NCBI RefSeq assembly: GCF_007904105.1
Contig: NZ_CP042325.1
Location: 2,170,001 to 2,234,000, forward strand
DNA length: 64,000 nucleotides
Direction: 5' to 3'
DNA from: Corynebacterium sp. sy039
GTDB taxonomy: Bacteria; Actinomycetota; Actinomycetes; Mycobacteriales; Mycobacteriaceae
The notes beneath the pieces are model-generated. The model searched no databases. It was not told the DNA's origin and saw nothing but the letters and a program-made list of their open reading frames with translations. A program made the position numbers and the translations under genes. This document shows positions 58,029-64,000 of the stretch, piece by piece. The first letter of the stretch is position 1. Every line of letters starts with the position of its first letter.

Positions 58029-58167
58029 TGTTTAGTTCAGAATGTAGTGGAATAATGCCTATGGCAGCGTCGTTAGAAGAACATGGCGGTCACGATTACA
58101 CTTGAGTTAACTGCACTCAGTATGCACTAATACTCAGCAATAGTCATAAGCATTGAAAGGTCATGCA

Positions 58168-59100
58168 ATGAACGATACCAATACAATTCACAATGTCATC
58201 ATTATCGGTTCTGGTCCTGCAGGTTATACTGCTGCTCTTTATGCAGCACGTGCAGAATTAGCGCCACTTGTTTTTGAGGGTATCGAATATGGTGGTTCCC
58301 TCATGACCACTACTGAGGTAGAAAATTTCCCTGGTTTCCCAGACGGCATTATGGGACCTGATCTTATGGAAAATATGCGCACTCAGGCACAACGATTTGG
58401 TGCTGATCTCAGAATGGAATTGGTCACCCGTGTTGATCTCGATGGCGATGTGAAAAAAGTTTGGGTAGATGATGAGCTCTACCAAGCAAAAGCTGTTATT
58501 CTTGCCACCGGTTCTGCACCTCGTTATCTTGGTGTCCCTGGTGAACAAACCCTTTTAGGACGCGGAGTATCTGCCTGTGCTACCTGTGATGGTTTCTTCT
58601 TCAAGGATCATGATATTGCTGTTATTGGTGGTGGTGATTCCGCTATGGAGGAAGCAATTTTCCTCACCAAATTCGCTAAATCAGTAACTATCATTCACCG
58701 CCGAGACGAGTTCCGTGCCTCAGCAATTATGTTAGAGCGAGCAAAAAACAATGAGAAAATCACCTTCTTAACCAATAAAGCCGTGGTAGAAGTCACCGGT
58801 GAGAACTCTGTTAGTGGGCTTGTATTACGTGATACTGTCACGGAAGCAACCAGCACTCTCGACGTAACTGCTATGTTCGTCGCCATCGGACATGATCCAC
58901 GTTCTGAGATGTTTAGCCCACAGGTAGACGTCGACGAGCATGGATATGTCATCGTTGCTCAGCCTTCAACTCGCACTAATGTTCCTGGCGTATTTGCCAT
59001 CGGCGACCTTGTTGATGACTACTACCAGCAAGCAATTACTGCCGCTGGTTCTGGTGCACGCGGCGCTATTGATGTAGAACACTATTTGGCTAGTGTATAA
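58168..59100 (+). CDS. trxB: Thioredoxin reductase
   Basis: The 310-residue flavoprotein has the FAD site [14 protein letters not shown], the redox pair CATC in [10 protein letters not shown] and the NADPH motif [15 protein letters not shown] precedes ATG 58168; a TTG five codons upstream is unlikely. It transfers electrons to the trxA product directly downstream. Confidence 0.96.
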   Translation: MNDTNTIHNVIIIGSGPAGYTAALYAARAELAPLVFEGIEYGGSLMTTTEVENFPGFPDGIMGPDLMENMRTQAQRFGADLRMELVTRVDLDGDVKKVWVDDELYQAKAVILATGSAPRYLGVPGEQTLLGRGVSACATCDGFFFKDHDIAVIGGGDSAMEEAIFLTKFAKSVTIIHRRDEFRASAIMLERAKNNEKITFLTNKAVVEVTGENSVSGLVLRDTVTEATSTLDVTAMFVAIGHDPRSEMFSPQVDVDEHGYVIVAQPSTRTNVPGVFAIGDLVDDYYQQAITAAGSGARGAIDVEHYLASV

Positions 59101-59138
59101 CTTGATATGACTGAATATAACTAATTTTGGGAGCACAT

Positions 59139-59465
59139 ATGAGTACAAATGTTATTAATGTTACGCAAGATACATTCCGATCTACCGTTATTGAGGCTGA
59201 TCGACCAGTATTAGTAGATTTTTGGGCTGAATGGTGCGGTCCATGCAAAAAACTAGGTCCAATTATTGAAGAAGTTGCCGCTGAACTAGGTGATCAAGTA
59301 GTTGTGGCAAAGGTAGATGTTGATGCAGAGCGTACCCTTGGTGCCATGTTCCAGATCATGTCAATCCCTAGCGTGCTTATTTTCCAAGGTGGCGAGAAAG
59401 TCTCAGAATTTGTGGGAGTTCGCTCTAAATCTGAGATTGTTGCTGAACTAAAAAAGTATATCTAA
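59139..59465 (+). CDS. trxA: Thioredoxin
   Basis: The 108-residue protein has WAEWCGPCKKLGP and SIPSVLIF. GGGAGC precedes ATG 59139. Gene order trxB-trxA and full conservation mark it as the main thioredoxin, as opposed to the divergent copy at 5258. Confidence 0.96.
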   Translation: MSTNVINVTQDTFRSTVIEADRPVLVDFWAEWCGPCKKLGPIIEEVAAELGDQVVVAKVDVDAERTLGAMFQIMSIPSVLIFQGGEKVSEFVGVRSKSEIVAELKKYI

Positions 59466-59517
59466 CTGGTATCCTAGAGCAGTATCATTCTAGTCAGCTA
59501 TATGAGGAACCTATAAC

Positions 59518-60711
59518 GTGTCTGAAACGCTAAAAGTCGGTGATCGTAGCCCACGAGTTGCCGAAGTCAGGTTATCGCTTGCGCGCCTGGGATCACTTAA
59601 TGAATCCGAAGGTGCGGCGACAATCAGCATCCAAGATGCTAAAAAGCAAACATACACTGATGCAGACACACTTTTCGACGAGGATCTCGCGCACGCTCTC
59701 AGGGGCTTTCAGCAATCTCGTGGCATTATCGCTTCAGGAGAAATTGATGAAACAACTTTGCGAGTGTTGCGCGAGGCTTCCTATACCCTGGGGGCGCGTG
59801 TTCTTAGTTACCAGCCTGGTAATCAATTAGTTGGCGATGATGTCGCCCAATTGCAGAGCCAGCTCCAGGAACTCGGTTTCTATACTGATCGTGTTGATGG
59901 GCATTTTGGTGAGCATACTCACAAAGCCCTAGTAAATTATCAAATGAATTATGGACTCAACATTGATGGTATTTGTGGTCCTAACACTATCCGCGCTTTT
60001 AAGCGCTTGGGCAGAAGAATCACTGGCGGTTCTCCGCAAGTGCTTCGCGAGCGTGAAATAGTCCGCGCTGCGGGACCACAATTAGCTGGTAAAAGGGTAG
60101 TTCTTGACCCAGCTCTAGGCGGAAATGATAAAGGCATTGTTGTCAAAGGACCTTTTGGTGACATCACTGAAGAGGAAATCATCTGGGATCTCGCGAGCCG
60201 CATCGAAGGGCGCATGATTGCTGCCGGTATGGAAACCATTGTTTCCCGATCACGCCACGATAATCCGTCGCATAAGGATCGTGCTGAGCTAGCTAATGCT
60301 TTCGACGCTGACCTAATGATTTGCCTACAATGCGATCACTATCATAATGAAAAAGCCAATGGTGTAGCCACCTTCTATTTTGGTTCTCAGCAGGGAACTT
60401 CCTCGGTTATTGGCGAGCTACTCTCTAGCGTTATTCAGCGTGAGATTGTTGCCCGCACCTCGCTTATCAACTGTGGTAGTCATGGTCGCACCTGGGATTT
60501 ACTACGCATGACCAAGATGCCTACTGTGGAAATTGTGGCTGGTTATCTCACCAATCCTGGTGATGTTGCTATTTTGGCTGATCCTGCCCAACGTGATGCT
60601 ATTGCAGAGGCTATCGTTGTTGCGGTAAAGCGACTTTATCTACTTGATAATGATAATCAGCCTACTGGTACTTATAAGTTCAGTGAGTTACTTGCCAAAG
60701 AAGGATTGTGA
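59518..60711 (+). CDS. cwlM: CwlM-type peptidoglycan regulator/amidase homolog
   Basis: The 397-residue protein starts with GTG after GAGGAAC. It has two peptidoglycan-binding domains (about 5-85 and 95-165; RVDGHFGEHTHKALVNYQ) and an Amidase_3 domain (about 190-385; LDPALGGNDKG, EIVAGYLTNPGD). There is no signal peptide, as in mycobacterial CwlM, which acts inside the cell by stimulating MurA. DPALGG replaces the DPGHGG zinc motif of active amidases, supporting a regulatory role. Confidence 0.9.
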   Translation: MSETLKVGDRSPRVAEVRLSLARLGSLNESEGAATISIQDAKKQTYTDADTLFDEDLAHALRGFQQSRGIIASGEIDETTLRVLREASYTLGARVLSYQPGNQLVGDDVAQLQSQLQELGFYTDRVDGHFGEHTHKALVNYQMNYGLNIDGICGPNTIRAFKRLGRRITGGSPQVLREREIVRAAGPQLAGKRVVLDPALGGNDKGIVVKGPFGDITEEEIIWDLASRIEGRMIAAGMETIVSRSRHDNPSHKDRAELANAFDADLMICLQCDHYHNEKANGVATFYFGSQQGTSSVIGELLSSVIQREIVARTSLINCGSHGRTWDLLRMTKMPTVEIVAGYLTNPGDVAILADPAQRDAIAEAIVVAVKRLYLLDNDNQPTGTYKFSELLAKEGL

Positions 60712-60730
60712 TTCCCTTGCGATAGCTGAA

Positions 60731-60768
60731 AAAATATAGCGCTGTGTTTCCCACAGCGCTATATTTTT
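60731..60768. terminator. Strong bidirectional terminator between cwlM and parB
   Basis: A perfect 16-bp stem, AAAATATAGCGCTGTG with CACAGCGCTATATTTT, surrounds a 5-base loop between convergent genes. Confidence 0.92.
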
Positions 60769-60784
60769 CTATTTATTGAGGGGC

Positions 60785-61933
60785 TTATTGATGTTTAAGA
60801 ATCTCCATGATGCGGTCAAAATCATCACGACCACCAAATTCCACCACAATTCTTCCTTTACGTTTACCCACAGTGACAGATACTTTAGTGTCAAGATCAT
60901 CTGCTAGAGTCTGAGCCGCTTGAGAGAAATACTGCGGTGTAGGTGCTTTAGCCCGCTTGACTGGCTGCGCTTTTTCTTCTCCACGATTGAGCAAAGTAAC
61001 CGCTTCTTCCGTGGCGCGCACAGACATTCCCTCAGCGATAACGCGTTCTGCCAGCGTAATTTGTGCTTGTTCGCCTTGCTTTAGACCCAGGATTGCTCTG
61101 GCATGTCCAGCGGAAAGCACACCTGCAGCAACTTTGCGTTGCACAGATACAGGCAAACCTAATAGGCGAATCATGTTAGAAATCATGGGACGCGAACGAC
61201 CTAATTTATCCGCCAATTCATTTTTTGTTACCCCAAACTCTTCAAGAAGTTGTTGATAAGCAGCAGCTTCTTCTAGTGGGTTGAGTTGTACTCGGTGGAT
61301 ATTTTCCAGCAGAGCGTCGCGCAGCATATCGGAATCGTCTGTTTGACGCACAATGGCAGGTATCGTTTTTAATCCTGCTTTAGAGGATGCTCGCCAACGA
61401 CGCTCACCCATGATGATTTCATAGCGCCCATCACCAGTAGAACGCACCACGATTGGTTGTAATAGTCCAAATTCGCTAATGGAGTGCACTAGCTCGCCAA
61501 GATCATCCTCATCGAATACTTGACGTGGGTTTTTGTCATTAGGAATGAGTAGGCCAATGGGTATTTCTTGATAGCTAGCCCCAAATTGATCCACTTGGTC
61601 TTTGGTACTGGCCTCTTGTTGTGCCTTATCCTGTATTGCCTGGGCGATAATGGGATTAACACGACCAGTGTCGCTTATATTCTTTGCTGCTAGATTTTTA
61701 TCAGCGGATTTCTTTGCTTTAGCAGCCTTTTTGTTTTTTGATTTACCGGTGCCATTAGTAGCTTTTTCCGCTTTGGGTTCAGTCTCTGTGGCCTGAGGAT
61801 CTTTGTTCGTGGATTGTGGACCAAAGACAACGTCGGCAGCGCTGCTACCAATGCGGGTGTCAGGGCGTGGACTCGAAGTGATCAATGCGGCAAGACCCCG
61901 ACCTAAACCGCCTTTGCGAGTTTCTTGATTCAC
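60785..61933 (-). CDS. parB: Chromosome partitioning protein ParB
   Basis: The 382-residue protein has the CTPase/N-terminal fold with [14 protein letters not shown] and the arginine motif [12 protein letters not shown], then the DNA-binding helix-turn-helix ([20 protein letters not shown]). A Lys/Ala-rich segment lies near 55-85. It loads at parS and spreads as a CTP-dependent clamp. It follows parA by 3 bp. Confidence 0.96.
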   Translation of the reverse strand: MNQETRKGGLGRGLAALITSSPRPDTRIGSSAADVVFGPQSTNKDPQATETEPKAEKATNGTGKSKNKKAAKAKKSADKNLAAKNISDTGRVNPIIAQAIQDKAQQEASTKDQVDQFGASYQEIPIGLLIPNDKNPRQVFDEDDLGELVHSISEFGLLQPIVVRSTGDGRYEIIMGERRWRASSKAGLKTIPAIVRQTDDSDMLRDALLENIHRVQLNPLEEAAAYQQLLEEFGVTKNELADKLGRSRPMISNMIRLLGLPVSVQRKVAAGVLSAGHARAILGLKQGEQAQITLAERVIAEGMSVRATEEAVTLLNRGEEKAQPVKRAKAPTPQYFSQAAQTLADDLDTKVSVTVGKRKGRIVVEFGGRDDFDRIMEILKHQ

Positions 61934-61936
61934 TAA

Positions 61937-62890
61937 TTACTCCTTAGTTTCTGCTGAGTCTTGTGCCTCTGGCTGCGGTGCCACACCAATAGCACCTGAA
62001 TCTTCGTTTGGTACATAGTCACCACGACGAGCAAGTTCACGCGCTGCATCTAAATATGCCATTGCCCCACGAGAACCTGGATCATAGGCCAACACGGTTT
62101 GCCCATAACCAGGTGCTTCTGAGACTTTGATGGAACGCGGAATTTTTGTCCGCAATACCACATCACCAAAATGCTCCCGCACTTCTTGGGTGACTTGTTC
62201 CGCTAGCTTGGTGCGTCCATCGTACATGGTAAGCAAAATGGTGGAGATATGCAGTTCTGGGTTGAGATGTTGGCGAATCATTGCAATGTTATTGAGCAAC
62301 TGCCCAACACCTTCTAGCGCATAATACTCACATTGAATAGGAATAAGTACCTCATTAACTGCGGTCATAGCGTTAATTGTGAGCAATCCCAGCGAAGGCG
62401 GACAGTCGATGAAAATATAATCGAAGTCTGCCTCTTGGATAAATGGTGAATCGAGAGCATCACGTAATCGATACTCACGACGCACCATAGACACTAACTC
62501 AATTTCTGCACCAGCAAGATCAATAGTGGCGGGAATGCAATAAAGGTTTTCGCTTGCTGTCGATTGTGCCATTGCTTGCTCGGCGGTACATTGCCCAATA
62601 ATCAGCTCATAGCTTGAGGGGGTTCCTGCGCGGTGTTCCACACCGAGTGCAGTAGAGGCATTGCCTTGTGGGTCAAGATCTATGACGAGGACTTTAAGCC
62701 CATTGATTGCCAGTCCTGCAGCAAGATTTACTGAGCTTGTGGTTTTCCCGACCCCACCTTTTTGATTGGCAACGGTAAGTCGTCGTGGTGTGGTTGGACG
62801 AGGCAAGCTGAGGCTGTTGGGGGTCAATACCTGGGCTGCCCGACGTGCTGCTGCGGCAATCGGCGTATCATCCCAGTTTAACTCGTCCAT
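61937..62890 (-). CDS. parA: Chromosome partitioning ATPase ParA
   Basis: The 317-residue protein has the deviant Walker A KGGVGKTTSSVNLA, the DLDPQGNAST block and FDYIFIDCPPSLGLLT. An extension of about 40 residues precedes the ATPase domain. Confidence 0.96.
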   Translation of the reverse strand: MDELNWDDTPIAAAARRAAQVLTPNSLSLPRPTTPRRLTVANQKGGVGKTTSSVNLAAGLAINGLKVLVIDLDPQGNASTALGVEHRAGTPSSYELIIGQCTAEQAMAQSTASENLYCIPATIDLAGAEIELVSMVRREYRLRDALDSPFIQEADFDYIFIDCPPSLGLLTINAMTAVNEVLIPIQCEYYALEGVGQLLNNIAMIRQHLNPELHISTILLTMYDGRTKLAEQVTQEVREHFGDVVLRTKIPRSIKVSEAPGYGQTVLAYDPGSRGAMAYLDAARELARRGDYVPNEDSGAIGVAPQPEAQDSAETKE

Positions 62891-62936
62891 ACAGACCTTT
62901 CTTCGTCGTTGGTATTAGTCGTGTATTTATCCTACT

Positions 62937-63635
62937 CTACTTCTTTATCGAATCTAGTTTTGGGATTCTCACCACGGTCGTTGGCTGCGTTAATTGCTTA
63001 CCGACGACCAAAACCTCAGCTGTACCACCGCCTGCTTTTTTAATTAGCGCAGCATCTCTGGCGATTTCTTCCCTGACAGTTGTGCCTTTCATGGCGATCA
63101 TAGCGCCGTGTTTTTTGCAGAGTGGCAATGACCAACCAGCTAATTTTCCAAGCGGCGCTACAGCTCTCGAGGTCACGAGGTCAACGCTACCTATTTGCTT
63201 TTTCACTGTTTTTTCCTCGGCACGACCACGAATCACCTGCACATTTTCTAGCGTTAATTTTTCGCTTACTTCTTGGAGAAAAGTAGCACGCTTAAGCAGT
63301 GGCTCGACGAGAAAAATGTCAATGTCTGGTCGCGCTAACGCAAGAGGGACACCTGGTAATCCTGCGCCTGACCCAATATCAACGATTGTTGGTTGTCCAG
63401 CTATAGGCACAAGTTCACTAATGACAGCACAGTTAAGAATGTGTCTATCCCATAGTTTTGGTATTTCCCTAGGTCCCATAAAACCACGGATAGAACCGTC
63501 GGTAGCGAGAAGACGATGATATTCAATGGCTTTTTCCGCATGAGTGCCAAAGATGTCTTCCACAAGGGTGAGTATTTCTGGCGAGGTGACTATCTCATTG
63601 CCGTAGGCATCTACATTGTGCATAGTGTTCATCAT
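62937..63635 (-). CDS. rsmG: 16S rRNA (guanine527-N7)-methyltransferase
   Basis: The 232-residue protein has the SAM site TIVDIGSGAGLPGVPLALAR, the RHILNC block and VTSRAVAPLGKL. Several in-frame ATG codons lie at the start, so the exact N-terminus is uncertain by a few residues. Confidence 0.94.
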   Translation of the reverse strand: MMNTMHNVDAYGNEIVTSPEILTLVEDIFGTHAEKAIEYHRLLATDGSIRGFMGPREIPKLWDRHILNCAVISELVPIAGQPTIVDIGSGAGLPGVPLALARPDIDIFLVEPLLKRATFLQEVSEKLTLENVQVIRGRAEEKTVKKQIGSVDLVTSRAVAPLGKLAGWSLPLCKKHGAMIAMKGTTVREEIARDAALIKKAGGGTAEVLVVGKQLTQPTTVVRIPKLDSIKK

Positions 63636-63695
63636 AGAGGGTGTCGTAGAAGAAAAATCACCAGCCGTGGTGGGCTGGTGATAACCATGAGAGTG

Positions 63696-64000
63696 TTATT
63701 TCTTCTTGCGTTTTGGATTATTAGGACGCTGTCCTGGTTTTGGTGCGCTAGCGCGTTTTGCTTCTTTCTTTGCCTGAATTTCTGCCTCTTCTTCAGCATC
63801 CATTTTGGCAAACACCATACGCTGCTGGAAGAAAGTCCAGATGTTATTGGATGCCATATACATGAGCAAACCAATGTGCCAGAATACACCCGTAAACAAA
63901 ATAGTTAGAGGGAAGAACCAGAGCATCATTTTGTTCATGATATCTGCCTGCATTTGAGCTTGAGAAGAAGTAGCAGCTTTTTGTTTACCGGAGGCAATGC
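63696..64000 (-). CDS. yidC: Membrane protein insertase YidC, C-terminal part
   Basis: The open frame continues past the right edge. The visible 100 residues hold the end of the 60KD_IMP domain (MMLWFFPLTILFTGVFWHIG, LLMYMASNNIWTFFQQRMVF) and a basic KRKKK tail used by ribosome-binding YidC proteins. The gene order yidC-rsmG-parA-parB is standard close to oriC. Confidence 0.93.
   Translation of the reverse strand, partial: IASGKQKAATSSQAQMQADIMNKMMLWFFPLTILFTGVFWHIGLLMYMASNNIWTFFQQRMVFAKMDAEEEAEIQAKKEAKRASAPKPGQRPNNPKRKKK

Noticed and set aside
1..64000. tRNA/rRNA genes, CRISPR arrays, IS elements, prophage
   Set aside because: No cloverleaf, spaced identical repeats, transposase or phage structural gene was recognised in any intergenic region; short RNAs without clear motifs could still be missed.

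Overview
The window is chromosomal DNA from a Corynebacterium, probably a low-GC member of the C. diphtheriae/C. kutscheri side of the genus; the species is a guess. The call rests on gene content and order: leuS, a MarR regulator, a DUF5318-type protein, a class A PBP, a GT-C enzyme, rpsF-ssb-rplI and dnaB form one block. CCA-transferase, a basic NUDIX protein, DUF6049, a MurJ-pseudokinase fusion, sigM, trxB-trxA, cwlM, parB-parA, rsmG and yidC form the other. In M. tuberculosis these are the Rv0041-Rv0058 and Rv3907c-Rv3921c neighbourhoods on either side of oriC. Here both lie on one arm, with dnaA/oriC expected just beyond the right edge. There are no tRNA or rRNA genes, complete insertion sequences, prophage or CRISPR arrays.

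Layout. 1-8.2 kb is accessory: a GntR regulator edge with an operator-like palindrome, a NYN-domain protein, a 695-bp non-coding stretch with a 50-bp alternating purine-pyrimidine tract, a cassette of three related exported proteins, then PspA, a thioredoxin and copZ-copA. 8.2-10 kb holds a secreted protein whose signal peptide is out of frame at a run of nine G/C pairs. 10-20.6 kb is replication and cell wall (dnaB, GH15 hydrolase, rplI, ssb, rpsF, GT-C enzyme, PBP1A); a cluster of DnaA-box-like sequences lies between the hydrolase and rplI, next to an unlisted 34-codon membrane peptide. 20.7-29.5 kb has regulators, a stress protein, an SDR, TrhO, a frameshifted Nei-type glycosylase, a secreted phytase-like protein and leuS. 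29.8-36.8 kb is transport, including cbiMNQO behind a cobalamin riboswitch. 36.9-44.5 kb has an SdpI-type protein and the trp operon with a Trp-Trp-Trp leader peptide and attenuator; trpCF and trpB are one open frame. 44.6-49.6 kb has a Rieske lipoprotein, an SBF-type transporter, AzlCD, YqgE and CCA-transferase. 49.8-64 kb is envelope synthesis, redox and chromosome segregation.

How it fits together. MurJ, its pseudokinase, CwlM and PBP1A belong to peptidoglycan export and polymerisation. ParA and ParB on the right would act on five parS-like sites seen at 35.4, 41.5, 41.9, 46.05 and 47.5 kb. The most unusual items are the three-protein exported cassette, the poly-G switch, the DnaA-box cluster and the trpCF-trpB fusion. 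Three genes (secreted protein, nei-like, trpC/trpB junction) depend on short indels, two of them in homopolymers, so read-level checking would separate biology from assembly error.
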